Of a stretch of DNA of 6,836 nucleotides, positions 1-5,184 are shown one piece after another (position 1 is the stretch's first letter; the number at the start of each line of letters is the position of its first letter). The translations under genes were made by a program, and so were the position numbers. The DNA comes from an uncultured bacterium (lineage in GTDB: Bacteria > Planctomycetota > Phycisphaerae > Sedimentisphaerales > Anaerobacaceae): positions 1 through 6,836 of the forward strand of contig CAJVYK010000105.1 in the NCBI GenBank assembly GCA_913009865.1, given 5' to 3'. Under the pieces are notes generated by a model. The model did no database searches and was not told where the DNA came from. It saw only the letters and a program-made list of their open reading frames with translations.

Positions 1-96
1 GGAGAGGTTCTTCTTGTATTGATATTTTTTTTTTTTTTAATGATACGGCGACCACCGAGATCTACACTCTTTCCCTACACGACGCTCTTCCGATCT
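1..96. other. Sequencing artefact: Illumina P5/TruSeq universal adapter at contig end
   Basis: Positions 39-96 match the 58-nt TruSeq universal adapter from its AATGATACGGCG start to its CTCTTCCGATCT end (P5 part 39-67, Read 1 primer part overlapping to 96). A run of 14 T (25-38) and 24 unidentified bases precede it. Read on the minus strand this is insert, adapter complement, poly-A, then noise, which is the pattern of a read running through a short insert and off the end of the molecule. The segment is not genomic; real sequence begins at 97. Confidence 0.97.
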
Positions 97-169
97 CAAG
101 TGCGGAGGTGGGTAAAGCTGGTCGGATGTTTTGCCGAATGTTATGGTATTGGGAATTTAGGCATTACTG

Positions 170-203
170 AAAGGCGCGATATTAAATGATAGCGCCTTTT
201 GGT
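170..203 (+). terminator. Candidate rho-independent terminator
   Basis: Arms AAAGGCGC (170-177) and GCGCCTTT (192-199) pair perfectly over 8 bp around a 14-nt AT-rich loop and are followed by a T-containing tail. It would end transcription coming from the truncated left side and insulate the promoter at 305-332. The loop is long and the T-tract is interrupted by GG, so efficiency is uncertain. Confidence 0.5.
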
Positions 204-269
204 GTTTTATGACTGGATGCCTTTAATTCCCTCACGAAAAGAATTGACCAGATTTAGCCAATAAAAAAG

Positions 270-288
270 ACTTCACTAAAAGTGAATG
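270..288. promoter_or_regulatory. Palindromic operator copy 1 (distal)
   Basis: The sequence is ACTTCACT-AAA-AGTGAATG, with perfect inverted arms TTCACT/AGTGAA centred on 279. It has the same pattern, ACTTSACT-N3-AGTGAA, as the copy at 303-321, with centres 33 bp apart (about three helical turns). The likely ligand is the XRE-type protein encoded two genes downstream; this is inference from spacing and symmetry. Confidence 0.6.
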
Positions 289-302
289 TTTTTAAAAAAT
301 AC

Positions 303-321
303 ACTTGACTCTGAGTGAAGT
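303..321. promoter_or_regulatory. Palindromic operator copy 2, overlapping the -35
   Basis: A 19-bp palindrome, ACTTGACTC-T-GAGTGAAGT, centred on 312 with a single mismatched pair (307/317). It contains the -35 hexamer at 305-310, so a bound protein would block RNA polymerase. The same half-sites occur in the copy at 270-288. This layout is typical of autoregulated HTH operons. Confidence 0.65.
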
Positions 322-332
322 TGTGGTATACT
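305..332 (+). promoter_or_regulatory. Sigma70-type promoter of the 90-aa/XRE operon
   Basis: The -35 TTGACT (305-310) and -10 TATACT (327-332) are separated by 16 bp, with an extended -10 TG at 324-325. Each hexamer matches the consensus at 5 of 6 positions. Transcription would start near 339, giving a leader of about 44 nt before the ATG at 383. Confidence 0.75.
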
Positions 333-382
333 TTATAAGGAACACAAAGACAACTAATCAATTAAAGGAATAAAAGATAACG

Positions 383-655
383 ATGACGCTGCCAGCTTAC
401 CCAACCGATGATTGGGGCAAAGACGAATATTGGGAAGATGTTGGATGGTACCAAAGGGCTATGGTGACTGTAAACAAGATGAATTTGACACGAAAACAAA
501 GGGACTGTTGTAAGAAAATTACCAAAACAATTACTGGAAGTACAAGTATTCTAAAAAATAGCGGAAAGAAATTAAGTAAGTCAGAAAAACAACAACTCTA
601 TGAGCTAGCGGCGAGACGTTTCTGTGACTTCACTAGTTTTTTCATAGAAGAGTAA
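383..655 (+). CDS. Unrecognised 90-aa protein, first gene of an HTH-regulator operon
   Basis: I do not recognise this family. The protein has an acidic, tryptophan-rich N-terminus (W11, W17, W22, with D/E between them) and a basic middle (about 35-70, many K/R). A helical stretch of roughly 65-80 follows, then a phenylalanine-rich, acidic C-terminus. Cysteines are C42, C43 and C81. There is no signal peptide or membrane segment. The start at 383 is preceded by AAAGGA (364-369), at a longish 13-nt spacing. The gene sits 14 bp upstream of an XRE-type regulator and shares its promoter and palindromic operators. Small unknown protein plus HTH protein under a self-repressed promoter is the arrangement of toxin-antitoxin pairs and of phage or plasmid regulatory modules. 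No toxin fold or catalytic motif can be seen, so that role is only a possibility. Coding is supported by promoter, RBS and operon position rather than homology. Confidence 0.7.
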   Translation: MTLPAYPTDDWGKDEYWEDVGWYQRAMVTVNKMNLTRKQRDCCKKITKTITGSTSILKNSGKKLSKSEKQQLYELAARRFCDFTSFFIEE

Positions 656-661
656 AAGGAG
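656..661 (+). promoter_or_regulatory. Ribosome binding site of the XRE regulator gene
   Basis: AAGGAG lies directly after the upstream stop codon, 8 nt before ATG 670. It is stronger and better spaced than the site of the first gene, so the regulator may be made in excess of its partner. Confidence 0.7.
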
Positions 662-669
662 AAATCACG

Positions 670-1053
670 ATGAAAACAAATTTGAATAAACCTGAGGGTA
701 CGGAATACTTTTCAAGGGATGTTGTTCGGTTGCTCAAAGATCAGTATGGCTGGACATTAAAAAAAATCGGAGAAGCTATCAACTGTGGTGAATCTTTTGT
801 CAGTATGGTGGGAAGCGGTCATCGGTCTTTTACGCTCGATCATTTAACAATGCTGGAAAAGAAACTTGGCGAGCCTGTCGCTATACTTTTGTTGAAGTCT
901 ATTGATCCTAAAAAAATAGATAAGCAACTAAGGCCTCTATATAACCGATTCATGTCGCGTGTGACCGGAAAGACTGTAGTCAAAGCAAGGGGAAAGCGAA
1001 AAGTTGTCAGAAAGATAAAACGACATAATCCTGTCGCACATGTCACAGCATGA
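670..1053 (+). CDS. XRE-family helix-turn-helix regulator with basic C-terminal tail
   Basis: A 127-aa cytoplasmic DNA-binding protein. Residues about 14-76 form a Cro/C1-type HTH: helix 1 around DVVRLLKDQYG (17-27), the second helix TLKKIGEAIN (29-38), the recognition segment GESFVSMVGSG (40-50), and the closing helices TLDHLTMLEKKLG (55-67). The spacing follows the usual XRE pattern in which a 'T.(K/E).IGEA' helix precedes an 'S.VS...G' turn. Residues 98-120 are strongly basic (KARGKRKVVRKIKRH) and could add non-specific DNA or RNA contact. There is no second enzymatic domain. It is co-transcribed with the 90-aa gene, 14 bp away. By analogy with Xre/HigA-type antitoxins and phage repressors it probably represses its own operon through the two 19-bp palindromes at 270-288 and 303-321. 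The family call is firm; the regulatory target is inferred. Confidence 0.85.
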   Translation: MKTNLNKPEGTEYFSRDVVRLLKDQYGWTLKKIGEAINCGESFVSMVGSGHRSFTLDHLTMLEKKLGEPVAILLLKSIDPKKIDKQLRPLYNRFMSRVTGKTVVKARGKRKVVRKIKRHNPVAHVTA

Positions 1054-1100
1054 TGATGTCCTAACTTCTTCGTTCAGAATGGGAAAAAGGGGATTAAATC

Positions 1101-1160
1101 GGCCACCGAGGACCACAGAGATGTCATTGCGAAGGAGCCATAGGCGACTGCGGCAATCTC
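1101..1160. repeat. Dispersed palindromic repeat (GGCCAC..GAGGAC plus GTCATTGCGA...GGCAATCTC)
   Basis: The part at 1123-1160 reads GTCATTGCGAAGGAG...GCGACTGCGGCAATCTC. Outer arms ATTGC (1126-1130) and GCAAT (1153-1157) pair, as do inner arms GCC (1137-1139) and GGC (1143-1145) around ATA. From general knowledge, closely similar GTCATTGCGAGGAGC...GCAATCTC elements occur as dispersed intergenic repeats in many bacterial genomes. The adjoining GGCCACCGAGGACCACAGAG (1101-1120) has a near copy at 6465-6483, so it recurs within this window. It lies in non-coding DNA and would fold as a hairpin in RNA. Confidence 0.6.
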
Positions 1161-1219
1161 AACCCAATAATCAATTCAATCACCCAGCCTCCAAAGCCAG
1201 ATAAAGCATATAAATAGCG

Positions 1220-1232
1220 GTGCCTTAGGCAC
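1220..1232. repeat. Short perfect palindrome GTGCCTTAGGCAC
   Basis: Six-base arms GTGCCT and AGGCAC flank a single central T. There is no T-run after it on either strand, so it is not a normal terminator. It could be a protein site or chance. Confidence 0.35.
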
Positions 1233-1327
1233 GTAAATAACAGACGGCGGAAGACAGAAATTATTTTTGACGGCAAGTGCGGGGGTTGATAGTCGTTAGT
1301 AAATAGTATTTAGTTGAAAGAAATATG

Positions 1328-1342
1328 GCCCCCATAGGGGGC
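1328..1342 (-). terminator. Hairpin terminator of the helicase/zinc-ribbon operon
   Basis: GCCCCC (1328-1333) pairs perfectly with GGGGGC (1337-1342) around a 3-nt loop, 25 nt past the stop codon of the zinc-ribbon gene. In the minus-strand transcript the hairpin is followed by CATATTTCTTTC, a moderate U-rich tail. The plus-strand side has no T-run, which fits a minus-strand role. Confidence 0.6.
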
Positions 1343-1367
1343 AGGCGGAAAGCTTTAATTTTCCAAT

Positions 1368-1613
1368 TCAATTTACCATTTTTTTAAGCTCATTAAGATC
1401 TTTCTGTGTTTGTTCGATAATCTTACCAAAACATTGATTACAGTATATCCGTGAGCCCATTGTTCCTGGTGTAGGAATAGCAACGCAATCAATACCACCC
1501 GGAATAGTTTTCTTACACCTTTTACACGTCCTCTTCCTTATAGCTTCTTCGAATTTAGGTTTTCCATGGTTACCTGCAATCAAAGAAGGACACTTACCTT
1601 TTGCTTTAGCCAT
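1368..1613 (-). CDS. Small four-cysteine zinc-ribbon-like protein
   Basis: An 81-aa basic cytoplasmic protein. Two CxxC knuckles, C30-K-R-C33 and C58-N-Q-C61, are separated by 24 residues, the spacing of a small treble-clef or zinc-ribbon fold that would bind one zinc ion. C8 and C43 are extra cysteines. The segment after C61 (about 64-79, IIEQTQKDLNELKKM) looks like an amphipathic helix. I do not recognise a named family. The start codon lies 3 nt past the helicase stop. Its GGAG ribosome binding site (1620-1623 on the plus-strand map) lies inside the end of the helicase gene, so translation is very likely coupled. A tightly coupled small zinc protein is plausibly a nucleic-acid-binding or adaptor partner of that helicase; this is inference from gene order only. 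Confidence 0.75.
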   Translation of the reverse strand: MAKAKGKCPSLIAGNHGKPKFEEAIRKRTCKRCKKTIPGGIDCVAIPTPGTMGSRIYCNQCFGKIIEQTQKDLNELKKMVN

Positions 1614-1616
1614 TTG

Positions 1617-3629
1617 TCACTCCTTTTTTTTATAAAAACGTCTCGTTAATGTGTTGATTATTTCGTCCATACCATCCATCGCAATTTGGTAATCTTCGGT
1701 TTTGAGAAGGGCTCGGCTTCCAGGTTTAATCTCAAGGAGTCTGTTTACTTCATGATTTATTAATTGAACAGCCGCTACAAAATTACTACCAGTTACATGA
1801 CCTGGCGCATAGTCGTATTGTAATTGCTGGCCACCGTTAGATAGCGATAGTCGGTTTAGAAGTATTTTTGCATTTCGCTTCGTAACATCAGTCAGACGTT
1901 TGCGTGCTTCTTTTCTCTGTGTTTGTGGATTGATAGGAAATGGAGCTGATGCAGGAGTGGTTCTGAAACGGTCAGTTTTTTTCTTCTTTAAAAACTCCGC
2001 CAAACCCTCAGCGTCAAATCCTAAGGACTCAGCAACTGCTTGAAGTTCTTGCTGTAATTCTTTGTCGTCAGGGTCTATGAAATCTTCTTCTATAAAATTG
2101 TCTACTATTTCATTTTGCACTACCATCTGTTCGGAAACCCTCATCCTAGCAGACCCGTTAAGCACTTCTTCTGGCAAATCTGGTTCTTTGCCTTCGATCA
2201 AATCCTTGAGGAATTTTTCATCTTCTCTGTCAATCTGACGAAAATCATCCATTTGGCTGTCAAGATTTAAACCGATATGAGTTACAATTTTACCAGCATT
2301 GTCAGGATGTCGCGGGTCATTCTGAACAATAACTCTCATAATTCGCCCAACAAATTGTACATAAGGTGCAAGAGAGCGAAAAGGTCTAAATATTGCAGCC
2401 ACGCTAAGCTTAGGGTGATCAAAGCCCTCGCCAAGCATCTGCACTTGGATAATACAGTCTAAGATGCCGGATTTAAGTTCTCGTGTGACCTTTTCCTGCT
2501 CATCAGGGCTCATCCTGCTGTGAATTGCAGCGGCATTGTAACCTTTTTCTGTATACAACGATCTTATTTGCTTAGCATGGTCAACCGAACATGCAACTGC
2601 TATCAGCTGATGTTGTGTGCCTGTTTTACGCAAGTTCTCGAGTTTGTCAAGACTGGCATCAACAATATTCTGATTGCAAATTGGGGATAATGCAACGCCT
2701 TTGCTAAACCATTTCTCCTCTTTGAGAGCTAACACATCATCGAGAGTATAATGCTTTGAGTCGCCCATATATGTAAAGTATAACTCACTTGGTGAAACAT
2801 ATATTGCTTGCAACTTTTTAATATACCCTTTTATCATGGCAGCCCTAAACGCATATTTATAAACCAGATCGCCCTCTATGTCTTTTTGGTCACTTCTAAA
2901 CGGTGTCGCAGTTAGATTTACCACCTTTGCATTTGGAAACTTGTTAAAGACATTAATCCAACTTAATGCGGCGCTATGATGACCCTCATCAACAAGAATC
3001 ATATCAAAATAATCGCTTGTAAATTGGGAAAGCCACCTATCAGTGTTGACGGCCAATTGCTGAATATTTGTCAATACAAAATGAGAATTATCGCAATCGT
3101 GAATGTTAGAATCAACACTGTCGAGCACCGCAAGGTAAGGACCAGTAGCCATAACCTCAGGCTTAAGGATTTTACACTTGCTCCAAAAGCAAAAGCGTTT
3201 ATTGGAAATGCTCAAGACACGTGAGAGTTCTTCTTTGATAGTCAAATTGGGGGCAATAACAAGCACACGGCCTTGTGCAATTCCGAGAGGAAGAATTGAT
3301 ATTAAACCTGATTTTCCACAGCCAACGGGCAGTTGCAGTATCGCTCTCTTCTGGCCTTTTATAAAAAAGTCATATGCAGCAAGGTATGCTTCCTTTTGTG
3401 GGTCTCGCAGGAAGAAGTTGTCTTCAATATCGAAATCTACGGAAGTAAAAAACTCATTAATGGGCTTGTTAGTCCGTACCCAAGAATTAAGTTCACTAAC
3501 GCTAAATTTCCAGATCTTTCCCACACGATGAGCGGGAATCCTTTTTGCTTGGGCCATCGAATACAAGTTACTCGTACTTATGCCGAGATACTTAGCAGCT
3601 TCTTCGGCATTCAACCATTCTGTTTTCAT
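1617..3629 (-). CDS. Superfamily 2 DNA/RNA helicase with N-terminal excisionase-type HTH domain
   Basis: A 670-aa protein. Residues 4-52 form a MerR/excisionase-type helix-turn-helix (WLNAEEAAKYLGIS, then RIPAHRVGKIWKF). Residues about 75-455 are a two-lobed SF2 ATPase of the ResIII/DEAH kind: motif I PVGCGKS (101-107), Ia VIAPNLT (124-130), II DEGH (214-217), III TATPF (240-244), V MLGEGFDHP (398-406), VI QFVGRIMR (425-432). All ATP-binding and arginine-finger motifs look intact. The C-terminal 200 residues are charged and unrecognised, with an acidic patch near 510-525 and a K-rich stretch at 548-552. No nuclease or methylase domain is visible. The start is taken at ATG 3629, preceded by GAAAGGA at 6-nt spacing; a TTG at 3644 would begin only about 3 nt from the predicted transcript start. 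It is the first gene of a two-gene operon. It probably translocates on or unwinds nucleic acid at sites chosen by the HTH. Anti-phage or mobile-element function is possible but unproven. Confidence 0.88.
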   Translation of the reverse strand: MKTEWLNAEEAAKYLGISTSNLYSMAQAKRIPAHRVGKIWKFSVSELNSWVRTNKPINEFFTSVDFDIEDNFFLRDPQKEAYLAAYDFFIKGQKRAILQLPVGCGKSGLISILPLGIAQGRVLVIAPNLTIKEELSRVLSISNKRFCFWSKCKILKPEVMATGPYLAVLDSVDSNIHDCDNSHFVLTNIQQLAVNTDRWLSQFTSDYFDMILVDEGHHSAALSWINVFNKFPNAKVVNLTATPFRSDQKDIEGDLVYKYAFRAAMIKGYIKKLQAIYVSPSELYFTYMGDSKHYTLDDVLALKEEKWFSKGVALSPICNQNIVDASLDKLENLRKTGTQHQLIAVACSVDHAKQIRSLYTEKGYNAAAIHSRMSPDEQEKVTRELKSGILDCIIQVQMLGEGFDHPKLSVAAIFRPFRSLAPYVQFVGRIMRVIVQNDPRHPDNAGKIVTHIGLNLDSQMDDFRQIDREDEKFLKDLIEGKEPDLPEEVLNGSARMRVSEQMVVQNEIVDNFIEEDFIDPDDKELQQELQAVAESLGFDAEGLAEFLKKKKTDRFRTTPASAPFPINPQTQRKEARKRLTDVTKRNAKILLNRLSLSNGGQQLQYDYAPGHVTGSNFVAAVQLINHEVNRLLEIKPGSRALLKTEDYQIAMDGMDEIINTLTRRFYKKKE

Positions 3630-3635
3630 GCAGAA

Positions 3636-3642
3636 TCCTTTC
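3636..3642 (-). promoter_or_regulatory. Ribosome binding site deciding the helicase start
   Basis: On the minus strand GAAAGGA stands 6 nt before ATG 3629. It would lie inside the coding region if the upstream TTG (3644) were used, so it argues for the ATG. Confidence 0.75.
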
Positions 3643-3653
3643 AAATGTTTAGT

Positions 3654-3682
3654 AGTCTACACGACTTGCTATTAAGTGTCAA
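3654..3682 (-). promoter_or_regulatory. Near-consensus sigma70 promoter of the helicase operon
   Basis: On the minus strand the -35 is TTGACA (3682-3677), the spacer is exactly 17 bp, and the -10 is TAGACT (3659-3654). Transcription would start near 3647, leaving an 18-nt leader that contains the ribosome binding site. A small palindrome GTAG-T-CTAC (3652-3660) covers the -10 and could be a regulator site. Confidence 0.8.
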
Positions 3683-3813
3683 GGATTATCATACACTGTT
3701 ATTTATTGTTATTTGCCGTCGGGGGAAGGTGGGTGCAGTGGGACAAGAACGTGTTTTTTTGTGTAAAATGCAATTAAGTAAAGCTATCTATCTTCTCCTT
3801 GCCCGCCTTCGGT

Positions 3814-3848
3814 AAACCTATGGCGAGACTTCGCTCAGGACAGGCGCG
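3814..3848. repeat. Possible dispersed intergenic repeat fragment
   Basis: The stretch around ACTTCGCTCAGGACAGGC (3827-3844), between the helicase promoter and the methyltransferase terminator, resembles intergenic sequence I have seen repeated in other environmental genomes. There is no second copy in this window, so the call rests on recall only. Confidence 0.25.
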
Positions 3849-3860
3849 GGGGGGAAATAA

Positions 3861-3882
3861 CCCCGTCATCTTGATGACGGGG
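3861..3882 (-). terminator. Strong hairpin terminator of the rRNA methyltransferase gene
   Basis: CCCCGTCATC (3861-3870) and GATGACGGGG (3873-3882) form a perfect 10-bp stem, 24 nt beyond the methyltransferase stop codon. On the minus strand the hairpin is followed by TTATTT and then C residues, a short U-tract. It also separates the housekeeping gene from the helicase operon next door. Confidence 0.7.
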
Positions 3883-3906
3883 CTAACCAATTAAAGGATT
3901 TCTCCA

Positions 3907-5073
3907 TCACTGTTGCGGTTGTTTTGTTCCTTTGTAAAGTTCGTATTTCAGTAGGCGGCACTCTATATTGCCATTATAAAATACCATACGGCGAGAGGCC
4001 TTTAGGCCGACTTTTGCAGACAAATCCTTGTTGCCTATAAACAAATAGCCGGTATAACCGGTGCATCTCTGTTTGAAAAAGTCGCCAATGCGTTTATACT
4101 CTTTTTCGAGCGGTTCGATATCACCCAGCCGTAAGCCGTATTCCGGATTCATTACGATAATCCCAGCGCCTTCCGGAACCTCGGTATCGGCGAAATCACA
4201 CACATCGAATTCTATCAAATGTTCGACCCCTGCCGTTCTTGCGTTCTGCCTGGCAGCTTCGATAGCTTGCTCATCTATATCGGTGGCGATTATACGTTTT
4301 CGCAGCGCGTCCTTACGTATAGTCCTGCGAACATCACAACGCAGTTCTTCCCATACCTGCTTATTAAAAACTTTCAGATGCTTAAAACCAAAATTGTTGC
4401 GCAAAGCCCCAGCCGGCTTGTTCATCGCTATAAGAGCGGCTTCGATAGCGAGCGTACCGCTGCCGCACATTGGCAGTACGATATCCTGCGAGCCGTCGAA
4501 GCCGGTCGCCATGATAATACCAGCGGCTAACGATTCGCGAAGCGGCGCTTTGTGCGGCATTTTACGATAGTTCCTGTCAGAAAGTTTTACGCCGGAAGTA
4601 TTAAGATATATCCACGCCCTGTCGGCCTTCCAGAAAAGATTGACGACGACTTTGTTTCTGTCCGGGCCGCTGTCAGGCCGTGAACCGGTCTTTTTGCATA
4701 AGCGGTCAACGATTGCGTCTTTGACCTTCAGATTCGGGTACATGCTGTTGTTAATCGAGAAGGTATCGACCCGCGAGAGTACGCACAGATACTCCTGCGG
4801 TGAGATGATGTTTTCCCAGGGCAGTTTGTTAATATGTTTATAGAGTGATTCGCCGCTGCCGCAACGAAACTCTTTGAGAAGATAAAGGACGTTGTAAGCG
4901 GTTCGCAGGCATAAATTCAGTTTCATACAATCGATAAACGAGCCGCGAGTAACAACACTTCCTGGATGACTGCCGACTATCTCAAAGCCCAAGCCCTCGA
5001 GTTCTGCCTGTAGATAATCTTTCAGTCCCGGCCCACAGGTAACTAATATATTTTTGCGCTCTTTACTATCCAT
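3907..5073 (-). CDS. rlmL: RlmL/YpsC-type 23S rRNA guanine-N2 methyltransferase (THUMP domain)
   Basis: A 388-aa cytoplasmic enzyme that would transfer a methyl group from S-adenosylmethionine to N2 of a guanine in 23S rRNA (G2445 in E. coli RlmL). Residues about 7-160 are the ferredoxin-like plus THUMP RNA-binding part, ending in the family's LNTSG.KLSDRNYR (157-170), followed by KAPLRESLAAGII. The Rossmann methyltransferase follows: SAM motif I PMCGSGTLAIEAAL (201-214), motif II ATDID (263-267), and catalytic motif IV at 308-313 reading MNPEYG instead of the usual NPPYG. The length fits the single-domain YpsC-like form; the RlmK half of the fused E. coli protein is absent. The gene stands alone on its strand, divergent from the DEAD-box helicase. 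There is no clear Shine-Dalgarno; the promoter position predicts a leaderless mRNA. The family is firm; the exact target base is by analogy. Confidence 0.92.
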   Translation of the reverse strand: MDSKERKNILVTCGPGLKDYLQAELEGLGFEIVGSHPGSVVTRGSFIDCMKLNLCLRTAYNVLYLLKEFRCGSGESLYKHINKLPWENIISPQEYLCVLSRVDTFSINNSMYPNLKVKDAIVDRLCKKTGSRPDSGPDRNKVVVNLFWKADRAWIYLNTSGVKLSDRNYRKMPHKAPLRESLAAGIIMATGFDGSQDIVLPMCGSGTLAIEAALIAMNKPAGALRNNFGFKHLKVFNKQVWEELRCDVRRTIRKDALRKRIIATDIDEQAIEAARQNARTAGVEHLIEFDVCDFADTEVPEGAGIIVMNPEYGLRLGDIEPLEKEYKRIGDFFKQRCTGYTGYLFIGNKDLSAKVGLKASRRMVFYNGNIECRLLKYELYKGTKQPQQ

Positions 5074-5079
5074 CTGAAT

Positions 5080-5108
5080 TTTTTACGTTCAGCGGCATCT
5101 TTTGTCAA
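5080..5108 (-). promoter_or_regulatory. Promoter of the rRNA methyltransferase gene, apparently leaderless
   Basis: On the minus strand a perfect -35 TTGACA (5108-5103) is followed by a 17-bp spacer and -10 TAAAAA (5085-5080, 4 of 6 matches). Six bases separate the -10 from the A of ATG 5073, which puts the predicted transcription start on the start codon itself. Confidence 0.6.
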
Positions 5109-5173
5109 CCGCAAAGCGATGGATGCAGTATCAACGGATTTAATTTATATTCCATTGATAACGACATTTTGTG

Positions 5174-5179
5174 TATAAT
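5174..5179 (+). promoter_or_regulatory. -10 element of the DEAD-box helicase promoter
   Basis: A perfect TATAAT. No good -35 stands at 16-18 bp; a TTGATA at 5155-5160 is too close (13 bp). Transcription would start near 5186, giving a 41-nt leader that begins with the stem-loop at 5185-5205. Weak -35 contacts suggest dependence on an activator or on other features. Confidence 0.55.
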
Positions 5180-5184
5180 GCGGG

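Larger units (their letters stand above)
97..382. other. Gene-poor stretch: possible tail of a truncated gene, terminator, operator/promoter region
   Basis: No complete gene is visible here. A plus-strand frame from 99 is open for 23 codons and stops at TGA 168-170, directly before the hairpin at 170-199. Another frame from 97 stays open to TGA 187-189. Either could be the 3' end of a gene cut off by the contig end, but both are too short to recognise. From about 260 onward the sequence is AT-rich and holds the operators and promoter of the downstream operon, which are listed separately. Confidence 0.4.
1054..1367. other. Gene-free stretch between convergent operons
   Basis: About 314 bp with no convincing reading frame. 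It contains the dispersed palindromic repeat (1101-1160), a short perfect palindrome (1220-1232) and the minus-strand terminator (1328-1342). I see no clear plus-strand terminator directly after the XRE gene, so readthrough into this region is possible. Confidence 0.6.

Noticed and set aside
25..38. Poly-T run as a biological terminator or homopolymer tract
   Set aside because: It directly precedes the sequencing adapter and is explained by read-through beyond the library molecule.
97..1290. Direct repeat CAAGTGCGG at 97-105 and 1274-1282 as possible insertion or attachment boundaries of the first operon
   Set aside because: Only 9 bp match exactly, the left copy lies at the adapter junction, and there is no integrase, tRNA or inverted terminal repeat. 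Chance is the simpler explanation.
3749..3768. Plus-strand promoter-like AT-rich stretch (TTTTTTTGTGTAAAATG)
   Set aside because: There is no acceptable -35 and no plus-strand gene downstream before the convergent methyltransferase.
2976..3815. Overlapping plus-strand open frames of 82-160 codons opposite the helicase gene
   Set aside because: They lie antisense to intact helicase motifs, lack ribosome binding sites and have compositions unlike real proteins. They are shadows of the true gene.
4061..4570. 169-codon plus-strand open frame opposite the rRNA methyltransferase
   Set aside because: It is fully antisense to the SAM-binding and catalytic regions, Ser/Arg/Cys-rich, with no promoter or RBS.
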